This document shows positions 55,749 to 64,000 of a stretch of 64,000 nt of DNA, piece after piece; within the stretch, counting starts at the first letter, position 1; each line of letters begins with the position of its first letter. The stretch comes from Methylogaea oryzae (GTDB taxonomy: Bacteria > Pseudomonadota > Gammaproteobacteria > Methylococcales > Methylococcaceae). Made by a program: the position numbers and the translations under genes. Under the pieces are notes generated by a model. It saw only the letters and a program-made list of their open reading frames with translations, had not been told where the DNA came from and ran no database searches. Location: NCBI RefSeq assembly GCF_019669985.1, contig NZ_AP019782.1, positions 1,978,001 through 2,042,000 of the forward strand, in the 5' to 3' direction.

Positions 55749-56810
55749 TTAGCCTGTCGGCTCGTGTCTTTGTTCAGCTGCCGCTAAGGCGACGGCATCC
55801 AGCGCATCCAACAAAACCCGTTCATCGGCGCCCGGCCGCACGCCGAAGGTGCTGATATGACGGCGCCAAGCGCGGCCGCCCGGCTGGCCGTGGAACAACC
55901 CTAGCAAGTGGCGAGCGATTTGCTGAAAACGCAGCCCGCACGACAATCGCATAGCCACGTAAGGCAACAACCGGTGCACCACCTCGGCGCGGCTGGGAGC
56001 CGGATGGCGATCGCCATACAAACGACCATCGGCCTCGGCCAGCAAATAAGGATCGTGGTAGGCCGCGCGGCCGATCATGACGCCGTCCACCCGCTGCAAA
56101 TGGGCCTCGGCCTGATCCAGGTCCACGACGCCGCCATTGAGGATGAACTCCAGTCCGGGAAAGGCCTGCTTCAAAGCCCAAACCCGCTCGTACTGCAGCG
56201 GCGGAATCTCCCTGTTCTGCTTGGGCGACAGGCCTTGCAGCCAAGCCTTGCGGGCATGAACGATAAACGTGCGGCACCCCGCCTGCGCCACTGTCTCGAC
56301 GAAGCGGTGCAGTTGCTCGAAAGAATCCTGCTCATCCACGCCGATGCGGGTCTTCACCGTTACCGGCAGCGACACCGCAGCGGCCATGGCCTGGATGCAT
56401 TCCGCCACCAATTCGGGCTCCAGCATCAAACAAGCGCCGAATCGGCCTTTGCTGACGCGGGGGCTGGGGCAGCCCACATTGAGATTGATTTCGTCGTAAC
56501 CGAAGTCCGCCCCCAGCACCGCGCCTTGCGCCAGCAGGCGGGGGTCGCTGCCGCCCAATTGCAACGCCACCGGCCCCTCCAGCGCATCGAAGGCCAGCAA
56601 GCGCGACGGATCACCGTGATGCAAAGCCGCGGCGGTGATCATCTCCGTGTACAACAGAGTGTGGCGGGTCAACAGCCGGGCGAAATAACGATAATCCCGG
56701 TCGGTCCAATCGAGCATCGGAGCCACGGATAAGCGCCGGTCCAATATTTTGTCGCCGCCCTGCGGCGGGAGCGGACGGCGCACCGCCTGCTCGCTGATCG
56801 CTTCAAGCAT
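55749..56810 (-). CDS. dusA: tRNA-dihydrouridine synthase A (DusA)
   Basis: A 353-residue flavin enzyme reducing uridine to dihydrouridine in the tRNA D-loop. Motifs: APMLDWTDRDYRYFARLL, QLGGSDPRLLAQGA, the catalytic Cys in LNVGCPSPRVSKGRFGACLM, VTVKTRIGVDE, VHARKAWLQGLSPKQNREIPPL and MIGRAAYHDPYLL. This set is DusA-specific. The start is set at the ATG at 56810; a longer open frame would run to 56876 and overlap the presumed promoter region of the divergent CYTH gene. First gene of the dusA-folE-hemH set. Confidence 0.94.
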   Translation of the reverse strand: MLEAISEQAVRRPLPPQGGDKILDRRLSVAPMLDWTDRDYRYFARLLTRHTLLYTEMITAAALHHGDPSRLLAFDALEGPVALQLGGSDPRLLAQGAVLGADFGYDEINLNVGCPSPRVSKGRFGACLMLEPELVAECIQAMAAAVSLPVTVKTRIGVDEQDSFEQLHRFVETVAQAGCRTFIVHARKAWLQGLSPKQNREIPPLQYERVWALKQAFPGLEFILNGGVVDLDQAEAHLQRVDGVMIGRAAYHDPYLLAEADGRLYGDRHPAPSRAEVVHRLLPYVAMRLSCGLRFQQIARHLLGLFHGQPGGRAWRRHISTFGVRPGADERVLLDALDAVALAAAEQRHEPTG

Positions 56811-56919
56811 AAATCCGACTACCGCCTGGGTGGGATAAGCGCCGAAACCCGCCGTAGCCGAGGGGATGGCGCGCAATTACAATGACATCCATCGCCGATA
56901 TTTGTCACAACGGGTTCGT

Positions 56920-57411
56920 ATGGCTATCGAAATCGAAAAAAAATTCCTGCTCGCCGATGAGCGCTGGCGCGCCGAGGTCACGGAGTCGGCGCCCATGCGG
57001 CAAGGCTACTTGAACCGCGAACAGCGCTGCTCCGTGCGGGTGCGCACCAGCGGCAAGCAGGCTTGGCTCAACATCAAAAGCGCCACCATCGGCGCGCAAC
57101 GCCAGGAGTTCGAATACGAAATCCCCCTGGAAGACGCCGACTGCATGCTCGACACCCTCAGCCACCAGCCCCTCATCGAGAAAGTGCGCCATTACGTTCC
57201 CTACCAAGGGCATTTGTGGGAAATCGACGAATTCGCCGGAGACAACGCCGGGTTAATCGTGGCGGAAATCGAGCTGAGCCACCCGGACGAACACTTCGCC
57301 CGGCCCGACTGGTTGGGACAGGAAGTCACCATGGACGTGCGCTATTACAACACCAGCCTGTCCCGCCATCCTTATCGCAACTGGGAGGACGGCAAGGAAG
57401 GCTTGGCTTGA
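56920..57411 (+). CDS. CYTH domain protein (possible inorganic triphosphatase)
   Basis: A 163-residue protein beginning MAIEIEKKFLL, which carries the CYTH signature ExExK near residues 4-8. Further family residues are RQGYLNREQRCSVRVR, AWLNIKSATIGAQRQEFEYEIP, IEKVRHYVPYQGHLWEIDEF and VAEIELSHPDE. Such single-domain bacterial proteins (YgiF N-domain, NeuTTM type) hydrolyse tripolyphosphate or bind phosphorylated compounds. The ATG at 56920 is chosen since the ExExK must be near the N-terminus; an earlier in-frame ATG at 56866 would add 18 residues. It converges on the diguanylate cyclase gene. Confidence 0.9.
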   Translation: MAIEIEKKFLLADERWRAEVTESAPMRQGYLNREQRCSVRVRTSGKQAWLNIKSATIGAQRQEFEYEIPLEDADCMLDTLSHQPLIEKVRHYVPYQGHLWEIDEFAGDNAGLIVAEIELSHPDEHFARPDWLGQEVTMDVRYYNTSLSRHPYRNWEDGKEGLA

Positions 57412-57439
57412 AAACGGCGGGGCGCCGCCGTTCCGTTCG

Positions 57440-58357
57440 TTAATCCGGCCCGCACACCCGATTACGGCCGCCGCCCTTGGCGCGGTAAAGCATGCGATCC
57501 GCCATGTCGACCAAGCTCTGTCTGGCGACCTCTGGGCAGGCGACCACCGCCGCATAGCCGACGCTAACCGTCACCACGTCCGCCGCTTTCGAACAAGCGT
57601 GCTCGATGCGCAAATCGGCCACATTGGCGCGAAACCGCTGCGCCACGTCCCGTGCGCCGGCCAAATCGGCACCGGGCAATACCGCCGCGAACTCCTCGCC
57701 GCCGTAACGCGCCACGAAGTCGCCCGGCCGCAACAGGGTGGAAACCAAGGCGTTACTCACCTGCCGCAGGCATTGATCGCCAAGGCCGTGGCCGTAATGG
57801 TCGTTGTACTGCTTGAAATGATCGACATCCACCAAGGCCACAGCCAACCAGGAACCAGTCCGCTGCGCCCGCCGCCATTCGATCTCGAAAATTTCGTTGA
57901 AGTGGCGACGATTGGGAATGCCGGTGAGGTCGTCGCGCATCACCAGCGATTCCAGCAGCTCGGCCTTCAGCTTGAGATTGACATGGGTGCGCACCCGCGC
58001 CAAAACCACCGGCGTATAAAACGGCTTGACGATGTAATCCACCGCCCCCAAGGCGAAGCCCCTGGCCATTTCCTCGCCGGTGTTCTTCGCCGTGACGAAA
58101 ATCACCGGTACGTTTTTCGACTTGGCGTCCTCCTTCAAGCGCCGGCAGACCTCGTAGCCGTCCATTTCCGGCATCATGATGTCCAACAGAATCAAGTCGG
58201 GCTGGTCTTCCTCCACGGCCAAACGCAGCGCCAACGCGCCGTTGGACGCGACCTTGACGCGGAACTCGGAACGCAGCGCCTCCCCGAGCACCTGAATATT
58301 CAGGGGCGAGTCGTCGACGATGAGCACCAAGGGCTTTTTCGCTTGTAAGTCTTCCAT
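57440..58357 (-). CDS. Response regulator with diguanylate cyclase (GGDEF) domain
   Basis: A 305-residue receiver-GGDEF protein. Receiver: DD at residues 15-16, phosphoacceptor Asp59 in LILLDIMMP, Lys111 in IVKPF. GGDEF domain: about 135-300 with the active motif GGEEF at 219-223 and an RxxD product-inhibition site just upstream (R210, D213). It makes cyclic di-GMP under control of phosphorylation. Its ATG lies 1 nt beyond the stop codon of the hybrid kinase gene upstream, so it is in an operon with its likely partner. Confidence 0.93.
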   Translation of the reverse strand: MEDLQAKKPLVLIVDDSPLNIQVLGEALRSEFRVKVASNGALALRLAVEEDQPDLILLDIMMPEMDGYEVCRRLKEDAKSKNVPVIFVTAKNTGEEMARGFALGAVDYIVKPFYTPVVLARVRTHVNLKLKAELLESLVMRDDLTGIPNRRHFNEIFEIEWRRAQRTGSWLAVALVDVDHFKQYNDHYGHGLGDQCLRQVSNALVSTLLRPGDFVARYGGEEFAAVLPGADLAGARDVAQRFRANVADLRIEHACSKAADVVTVSVGYAAVVACPEVARQSLVDMADRMLYRAKGGGRNRVCGPD

Positions 58358-58358
58358 G

Positions 58359-61340
58359 TTATGAATCGCCGAATTTTACCGGGTGGATAAGGCAGGCTTG
58401 AGCTAAATCGTCCAACAATCGACTCGCATGAACGTAGTCGCAATTTTCCACTGCGGAAACCAAGTCGTCCAGCACAACGCCGTCGATGGAGGAAGAAAGC
58501 GCCTGGCGCAAGCTGCGTATCATATCTTGAGAAACGTATTCGCTGTTCTCCAACCGCAGGCGCAATTCTTCGATCAGCTGGATCGACCGCCCTGGCAGCT
58601 CGTCGGCGGCTGGGCCGGGCGGCAACAGCGGCGAGGCCGCCGGGACGGCGGCCTCGGGTACCGCCGGCGAGCTGGCGCGCGCCGCCCCCAGCCATTTCGC
58701 CATCACTTCCAACAGCTGCCCAGGATTGAACGGTTTAGCCACATGATCGTTCATGCCCGCCGCCAGACAGGCCTCGCGGTCTTGGGTCATGGCCGCCGCC
58801 GTGATGGCGATAATCGGCATGTCGCCGCCCTTCGGCAACGCCCGTATCGCCCTGGTGGCGTCGAAACCGTCCATTTCCGGCATGTGCAGGTCCATCAGCA
58901 CGATATCGAACGTTTCCCGCTGCACGCTTTCCAACGCCTCGCGGCCGTTTTCGACCACCGTCGCAGCCAGTCCGCAACGGTTGAGGTACTCGAGCACCAC
59001 CACTTGATTGACCGGATTGTCTTCCGCCAGCAAAACCCTGGCGCCGGCCAGCGATGCCGCGCGTTGACGATAATCCGCGGGCAAGGCCTCCCGCGACTCC
59101 GGCAGGGCGGGCTGCAACAAGACGCTGAATGTGAAGACGCTACCCACCCCCGGCGCGCTTTCCACCTGGATATCGCCGCCCATCAAACGCACCAGGTTCT
59201 TGCAGATGCTCAAACCCAGGCCGGTGCCGCCGTACCGGCGCGTGATGGTGCCGTCGGCCTGGGTGAACGGCTGGAACAATCGCTCGAGCTGCTCCCGGTC
59301 CATGCCGATGCCGGTATCGCTGACGGAGCAGCGCAATCTCGCCAAGGCCCCTTCCCGGCCCTCTTGCCAAAAACGCACCGTCACCCCGCCGTGATCGGTG
59401 AACTTCAACGCGTTACCGACGAGATTGTTCAAAACCTGCCCCAGGCGCAGCATGTCGCCGCTCACCCGGGTCGGCGTGTTCGGCGCCACTTCGAGCCGCA
59501 ACCACAACTGCTTGCGCTCGGCGGTCAAGCCGAATAAGCCGGACACTTTTTGCAACAACTCATCCAGGCCGAAATCGGTGGATTCCAACGCCATGCTGCC
59601 GGCTTCGATCTTGGAGAAATCGAGGATGTCGTTCAGCACCCCTAACAGCGCCTGGGCCGAATCGAACACCTTGCTCAGATAATCCCGCTGCAGCGGGGTC
59701 AAGTCGGTTTCCAGGGCCAATTGGGTCAACCCCAGAATCCCGTTCATGGGGGTGCGGATTTCATGGCTGACGTTGGACAAAAATGCGGATTTGGCGCGAC
59801 TCGCCTGCTCCGCCCTTTCCTTCGCCACGATCAACGCCTGTTCCGCCTCCCAGCGGCGCGTCACGTCGTTGAGCGATCCGCTTACGCCGATCACCTCGCC
59901 CCGGCAGGCCAGCCGCGGACGCAAGGTTTGCTCCACCCGCAGCACCTGCCCCTGCTTATGCCGATAACGCAACTCCAACACCGCCTTGCCGCGTTCTCCT
60001 CGCAGCACCTCGCCGAAGCCCTGCATGGCCTTGGCCCGATCCGCCGCCAACAGATAATCGACGAAGGGACGGCCCAGGCTTTCCTGCAAGCCGTAGCCGC
60101 TGATCGCGCTCCAAGCCGGATTGAGAAAGCTCCAGGCGCCCTCCCGGTCCGTCTGGTAAACGGCCTCGGAAATCCCCTCCACCACCGAGCGGTAACGTCC
60201 CTCGCTCTGGGCCAAGGCGGCCTCCGCCTCCTGCCTGACGGCGATCTCCCTCGTCAACGTGGCGTTGGCCTCGGTCAGGGCTTGCGTGCGCTCGGCGACC
60301 TTGGCCTCGAGGTCCTGATAGGACTTGCGCAACCGCTCCAGCAATTGATTGAAGGCGGCGGCCACCCGCCCCACTTCATCGGCGGCATCCACGTCCAAGT
60401 CCCGGGAGGCCAAGTCCTCGACTCCGATGATCGCGTCGGTTTGCGCCGCCAGCGCAGCCAAATTCCTCGTCAAGCCTCGCACCACGCCGCGTCCCAACAC
60501 CCCGGCCACGGCGATCACGGACAAGCCGAACACGGCGTACCACAAGGTCATGCGCGACAAAGGCTCGAGCACACGGACCCTATCCTGCGCCATGGACACA
60601 CTCATACCGAGAACGTGCAGCGGCGCGTCCAACAGCAAGGGCCGGCTTTCCGACACGATCCAATCGCTTCCCAAGGACGCGCCGAACAATAGATTTTGCG
60701 CCCCGTCGCGCAGTAAAATGCGACTGTTCACATCGGCGGCCATGAGGTGCAGCCACTGGAGCAACTTCAGCCGATAAACCAACGCCCCGGCGACTACGCC
60801 GGTGGTCGGAAACACCACCGGCTGCTCGATGACCAAGGCTCCGCCGCCGTCTTCGAACAACAACTCCGCCCTGGCTTGGCCTTGCCGCAACACGTCCGCA
60901 AGCGAGCGGAACTTGGCCGGCGAGAATTCCGCCGAGTTGCCGCTCACCGCCAACACGCCGCCCTGGGCGTCGACCAGCGCCAATTCGCCTTCGGACAAAC
61001 GCACCAAAGAGCTGCCGCGGAGAAAAGGATGCAAAAAACGGTCGGGCTCCTTCGAGTCCGCCAAGGCATGCAACAACAAGGGATTGGACGCCATTTGGCT
61101 CAGCACGGCATTGCGCTCGTTCAGCTGCTGCGTGGCCCACGCACGGACGTGGCGCAGGTCGTGGCGCATCTCGGCGGCGATTTGTTCGCGCATCAGTCGA
61201 TCCATGACCATGAACGACACCAAGCCGATGATTAAGCTGAACCCCATGGTGGGCAGCAAAGTGAACAGCAAAATACGTCGCCGTAGGCTGCGACTTTGCC
61301 AGCGAAAGCACCTATGCAAAAAACCGACAGGCCATCTCAT
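58359..61340 (-). CDS. Hybrid sensor histidine kinase (HAMP-PAS-HisKA-HATPase-receiver)
   Basis: A 993-residue inner-membrane kinase. TM1 about 22-46, an extracytoplasmic sensor about 47-265, TM2 about 266-286, HAMP and coiled coil to about 375, PAS about 380-495, HisKA with His526 in NVSHEIRTPMNG, HATPase (NNLVGNALKFTD, GGTGLGLSI) and a receiver with Asp817 in IVLMDLHMP, then a Pro-rich tail. The start at 61340 (MRWPVGFLHRCF) is favoured over an upstream frame. It forms a two-gene operon with the GGDEF regulator, which is likely the output, so the sensor would set cyclic di-GMP. Confidence 0.92.
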   Translation of the reverse strand: MRWPVGFLHRCFRWQSRSLRRRILLFTLLPTMGFSLIIGLVSFMVMDRLMREQIAAEMRHDLRHVRAWATQQLNERNAVLSQMASNPLLLHALADSKEPDRFLHPFLRGSSLVRLSEGELALVDAQGGVLAVSGNSAEFSPAKFRSLADVLRQGQARAELLFEDGGGALVIEQPVVFPTTGVVAGALVYRLKLLQWLHLMAADVNSRILLRDGAQNLLFGASLGSDWIVSESRPLLLDAPLHVLGMSVSMAQDRVRVLEPLSRMTLWYAVFGLSVIAVAGVLGRGVVRGLTRNLAALAAQTDAIIGVEDLASRDLDVDAADEVGRVAAAFNQLLERLRKSYQDLEAKVAERTQALTEANATLTREIAVRQEAEAALAQSEGRYRSVVEGISEAVYQTDREGAWSFLNPAWSAISGYGLQESLGRPFVDYLLAADRAKAMQGFGEVLRGERGKAVLELRYRHKQGQVLRVEQTLRPRLACRGEVIGVSGSLNDVTRRWEAEQALIVAKERAEQASRAKSAFLSNVSHEIRTPMNGILGLTQLALETDLTPLQRDYLSKVFDSAQALLGVLNDILDFSKIEAGSMALESTDFGLDELLQKVSGLFGLTAERKQLWLRLEVAPNTPTRVSGDMLRLGQVLNNLVGNALKFTDHGGVTVRFWQEGREGALARLRCSVSDTGIGMDREQLERLFQPFTQADGTITRRYGGTGLGLSICKNLVRLMGGDIQVESAPGVGSVFTFSVLLQPALPESREALPADYRQRAASLAGARVLLAEDNPVNQVVVLEYLNRCGLAATVVENGREALESVQRETFDIVLMDLHMPEMDGFDATRAIRALPKGGDMPIIAITAAAMTQDREACLAAGMNDHVAKPFNPGQLLEVMAKWLGAARASSPAVPEAAVPAASPLLPPGPAADELPGRSIQLIEELRLRLENSEYVSQDMIRSLRQALSSSIDGVVLDDLVSAVENCDYVHASRLLDDLAQACLIHPVKFGDS

Positions 61341-61971
61341 GAACGATTCCAGCGTGCGCGAACTGCGGTGATGCGGACGACAGGCGCTCGCCCGCCGTCT
61401 GCGGGAACACCTGTCTGCCGAGGCCAAAATCCTGCGTTCCCTGCGGGACGGTAGGATAGGAACTTCCCATCGGCGCGAAACGCGCCCCGCCCGGCGGACT
61501 GGCGTCTCGACGGTATAGCGAAGGGCGGCGCCTCATGGGCGAGCGACGCAAAGGGCCAAGCTTATCTCAAGGTGCGAACGGATGACACAGCGAAGCCGCG
61601 AAACGCCGCATACCGCCCCGGCGCCTTCGGCCTTCGGCGCCGTATCGGCTTCTTTTTCTAGAAGTTTTTCATCCGCCCTGCCAAACGCGACATACCGGGG
61701 CGAAGCCGCCGGCAACGCCGCCCCAACATACCGGCCGCTATCGGTATTGGCAAGCCGCCCCCGGATCACGCCGCGCCCGGACTCCGCTCGTTAACACCTG
61801 CCATCGGGGCTTGCAACATTGTTTACCTAGACCTCCCGTAGGATAATGATGGTAAATCGCGCGGGATTCCGCTTGCGCGCCTGCCGGCCCCCAACGCGTC
61901 GCTTGCCCGAACGCCGGAGCCGCGGCGCGGATTAACATCAGTGGGTTTTAGCCAACCAAATCGAAGCGACC
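61341..61971. other. Divergent intergenic stretch between the hybrid kinase and oadG
   Basis: 631 nt without a supported gene. The left half must carry the promoter of the hybrid kinase (read left). The middle has GC palindromes, among them CGGCGCC/GGCGCCG around 61619-61642, and a weak hairpin with a T-run CTTCT/AGAAG near 61650-61675. The right part holds a sigma-70-like promoter for oadG at 61819-61847. Short open frames on both strands lack ribosome sites and are not called. Confidence 0.5.
61819..61847 (+). promoter_or_regulatory. Sigma-70-type promoter for oadG-oadA
   Basis: TTGTTT (61819-61824) and GATAAT (61842-61847) are separated by 17 nt. This is close to consensus TTGACA-N17-TATAAT. 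It lies about 125 nt upstream of the oadG ATG with no gene between. Confidence 0.5.
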
Positions 61972-62226
61972 ATGGAACCGTCTATCACAGACCTGCTGCA
62001 AAACGGCCTCCAGCTCATGATCGTGGGCATGGGCATCGTATTTCTTTTCCTCGCCTTGCTGGTGGCGGCGGTTACCGCTTTGCCGCGGTTGCTGAGGCGC
62101 GTCGCGGGGGAAAAGGCATACGAACAAGTCGCGCCGACTCCGCTCGCAACCAGCGAGCCCGCCATTGATACCGATGTCATGAGCGCCATCCAGACAGCCA
62201 TCCGGCTTTACGAAACACAGAATTAA
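61972..62226 (+). CDS. oadG: Oxaloacetate decarboxylase gamma chain
   Basis: An 84-residue membrane protein with one helix (about 14-36, [20 protein letters not shown]) and a soluble C-terminal segment. This is the usual OadG form: it anchors and assembles the sodium-pumping oxaloacetate decarboxylase and binds Zn near the C-terminus in known homologues. It is followed by oadA at 20 nt. The ATG at 61972 is preceded only by a poor ribosome site (GAAGCGACC), but the frame fits the family start exactly. Confidence 0.93.
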   Translation: MEPSITDLLQNGLQLMIVGMGIVFLFLALLVAAVTALPRLLRRVAGEKAYEQVAPTPLATSEPAIDTDVMSAIQTAIRLYETQN

Positions 62227-62246
62227 AGAAGGAAGGAGTTCTTTAC

Positions 62247-64000
62247 ATGGCGAAGCCCCTAGGCATAACCGAGGTCGTGCTGCGCGACGGCCACCAGTCG
62301 CTGCTGGCAACACGGTTGCGCATCGAAGACATGCTGCCCATTTGCGCCAAGCTCGACCGCGTCGGCTATTGGTCGCTGGAAACCTGGGGCGGCGCGACCT
62401 TCGACGCCTGCATACGCTATTTGGGCGAAGACCCTTGGGAGCGCTTGAGACAGCTCAAAAAGGCCATGCCGAAAACGCCCCAGCAAATGCTGCTGCGCGG
62501 TCAAAACCTGCTGGGCTACCGCCACTACGCCGACGACGTGGTGGAAAGTTTCGTGGAACGCTGCGCCCATAACGGCATCGACGTATTCCGCATCTTCGAC
62601 GCGCTGAACGACCTGCGCAACCTGGACAAAGCCGTCAAGGCCGTCGTCGCCACCGGCAAACACGCCCAAGCCACCATTTCCTATACGGCCAGCCCGGTCC
62701 ATACTATCGATCTGTACGTGGACCTGGCCCAGCGCATGGAAGACCTGGGCTGCCATTCCATCGCTGTCAAAGACATGGCCGGCTTGCTCAAGCCTTACGA
62801 GGCGGAAGAGCTGGTGCGCAAGCTGAAAGCGGCGGTAAAGGTCCCCATTCACCTGCACTGCCACGCCACCACGGGTCTGAGCACCGCCACCATCCTCAAG
62901 GCGGTGGAAGCCGGCATCGACAACGTGGACACCGCCATCTCGTCCATGAGCACGACCTACGGCCATACCGCGACGGAAACCGTCGTTGCGGCTTACGAGG
63001 GCCTGGAGCGGGATACGGGGCTGGACCTGGTGCTGCTGGAGGAAATCGCCGATTACTTCCGCGAAGTGCGGAAGAAATACGCCAAGTTCGAAGGCTCGCT
63101 GAAAGGCGTGGATGCCCGCATCCTGGTGGCGCAAGTGCCGGGTGGCATGTTGACCAATATGGAAAGCCAGCTGCGCGAGCAAGGCGCGCTGGAACGCATG
63201 GACGAAGTGCTCAAGGAAATCCCCAAAGTGCGCAAAGACCTCGGCTATATTCCGCTGGTGACGCCAACCTCGCAGATCGTCGGCACCCAAGCCGTCATCA
63301 ACGTGTTGGCGGGCGAACGCTACAAAACCGTCACCAAGGAAACCGCCGGCGTGCTGAAAGGCGAATACGGCGCCACGCCGGCGCCGGTCAACAAAACCTT
63401 GCAAAAGCGCGTGCTGGAAGGCGCCAAACCGATTACCTGTCGCCCGGCCGATCTGCTGGAGCCGGAGCTGCACAAAATCGCCGAAGAATTACGGCAAATG
63501 GCCAAGGACAACCATGTCGAACTGGCCGCCGAAGACATCGAAGACGTGTTGATCTACGCCCAATTCGCCCAAGTCGGCTGGCGTTTTCTGCAGAACCGCG
63601 GCAACTCCGCCGCCTTCGAGCCGCCGCCCAGCGCCGAGGAAGGCGCCGTCAACCGCGGCCAGCGCGCCTACGACGTAAGCGTCAACGGCAAGGCCTATCA
63701 CGTGGAAGTGGCGCCCAGCGGCACGCTGAGCAACGTCCATCCCCTCGGCGTCACGCCGAGCGTGACGCTGGCCGCCGCGCCCGCCGCCGGCAACCACGCG
63801 GTGAATGCCCCCATGGCCGGCACCGTTTTGAAAGTCGCCGTGTCGCCGGGTCAGCACATCAACGAAAACGACGTGGTGGTCGTCATGGAAGCCATGAAAA
63901 TGGAAACGGAAGTGCGGACGCGGCAAAGCGGCACGGTGGTTAGCGTCGCCGTCAAGCAGGGCGACAATGTCGCCGCCAACGACATCCTGGTTACCTTGAG
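62247..64000 (+). CDS. oadA: Oxaloacetate decarboxylase alpha chain, 3' end cut by the window
   Basis: The frame starts at an ATG at 62247 after GGAAGGAG and runs off the right edge; about 584 residues are visible, nearly full length. Carboxyltransferase domain: [33 protein letters not shown] and HLHCHATTG (His ligands). The conserved carboxylase domain follows, then the biotin carboxyl-carrier domain with the biotinylated Lys551 in MEAMKME. It is co-transcribed with oadG; oadB, the sodium-pumping beta chain, is expected just beyond the edge. The same family includes pyruvate carboxylase subunit B, but the adjacent oadG supports OadA. Confidence 0.95.
   Translation, partial: MAKPLGITEVVLRDGHQSLLATRLRIEDMLPICAKLDRVGYWSLETWGGATFDACIRYLGEDPWERLRQLKKAMPKTPQQMLLRGQNLLGYRHYADDVVESFVERCAHNGIDVFRIFDALNDLRNLDKAVKAVVATGKHAQATISYTASPVHTIDLYVDLAQRMEDLGCHSIAVKDMAGLLKPYEAEELVRKLKAAVKVPIHLHCHATTGLSTATILKAVEAGIDNVDTAISSMSTTYGHTATETVVAAYEGLERDTGLDLVLLEEIADYFREVRKKYAKFEGSLKGVDARILVAQVPGGMLTNMESQLREQGALERMDEVLKEIPKVRKDLGYIPLVTPTSQIVGTQAVINVLAGERYKTVTKETAGVLKGEYGATPAPVNKTLQKRVLEGAKPITCRPADLLEPELHKIAEELRQMAKDNHVELAAEDIEDVLIYAQFAQVGWRFLQNRGNSAAFEPPPSAEEGAVNRGQRAYDVSVNGKAYHVEVAPSGTLSNVHPLGVTPSVTLAAAPAAGNHAVNAPMAGTVLKVAVSPGQHINENDVVVVMEAMKMETEVRTRQSGTVVSVAVKQGDNVAANDILVTL

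Noticed and set aside
61582-61794. Short plus-strand frame between the hybrid kinase and oadG
   Set aside because: It lies in a divergent promoter region, lacks a ribosome site and its translation has no recognisable order.
1-64000. CRISPR array, rRNA genes, prophage or integrative-element genes
   Set aside because: No regularly spaced repeats, no rRNA-like sequence, and no integrase, portal, capsid or transposase proteins were seen anywhere in the window.

Overview
The window looks like a chromosomal segment of a high-GC gammaproteobacterium. The basis is the housekeeping order tig-clpP-clpX-lon-hupB with tRNA-Val and tRNA-Asp next to ppiD, the tRNA sequences, and the oadG-oadA (sodium-pump oxaloacetate decarboxylase) pair. 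A methanotroph-like Methylococcales host is compatible, but no methane or methanol oxidation gene is present, so genus is not resolved.

Positions 1-24014 (minus strand) hold a lipopeptide biosynthesis locus read from right to left: mbtH, a 2854-residue NRPS (FAAL-ACP-C-A-T-C-A-T), a PepSY membrane protein, a second NRPS (C-A-T-reductase), two sulfotransferases with fused SCP2-like domains, a PvdE-type exporter, a PvdQ-type acylase, an APS kinase (cysC) and a diaminobutyrate aminotransferase (dat). From NRPS1 to dat the genes overlap or nearly touch, which points to one long transcription unit. Read by eye, the adenylation pockets suggest Ser (code complete), Dab (code complete, and dat supplies Dab) and a His-like residue (less sure). 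The predicted product is an N-acyl-Ser-Dab-His-type tripeptide. It would be released reductively as an aldehyde or alcohol, sulfated with PAPS, exported and possibly deacylated in the periplasm. No hydroxamate, catechol or beta-hydroxyaspartate tailoring gene is present, so the metal, if any, is open.

Positions 24371-30229 hold a FecI/FecR/TonB-receptor regulatory and uptake set (minus strand), with an uncharacterised secreted 483-residue protein between the sigma and anti-sigma genes. A stretch with no recognisable gene follows, then a lower-GC MASE1-CHASE hybrid histidine kinase on the plus strand. Next on the minus strand come a second PepSY protein, a soluble histidine kinase and a 56-residue protein. 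Positions 37116-42231 are a second complete Fec-type set (ECF sigma, FecR, STN-TonB receptor) followed by a lipoprotein amidohydrolase.

Positions 42936-64000 are mostly core genome: a small membrane protein, creA, sucB, ppiD, tRNA-Asp, tRNA-Val, hupB, lon (with a heat-shock-type promoter), clpX, clpP, tig, tRNA-Leu, then dus-folE-hemH, a CYTH protein, a hybrid kinase/diguanylate-cyclase pair, and oadG-oadA running off the right edge.

The most interesting content is the sulfated, reductively released lipotripeptide pathway with its adjacent signalling receptor. It combines pyoverdine logic (FAAL start, PvdE exporter, PvdQ acylase, Dab supply) with a sulfation cassette.
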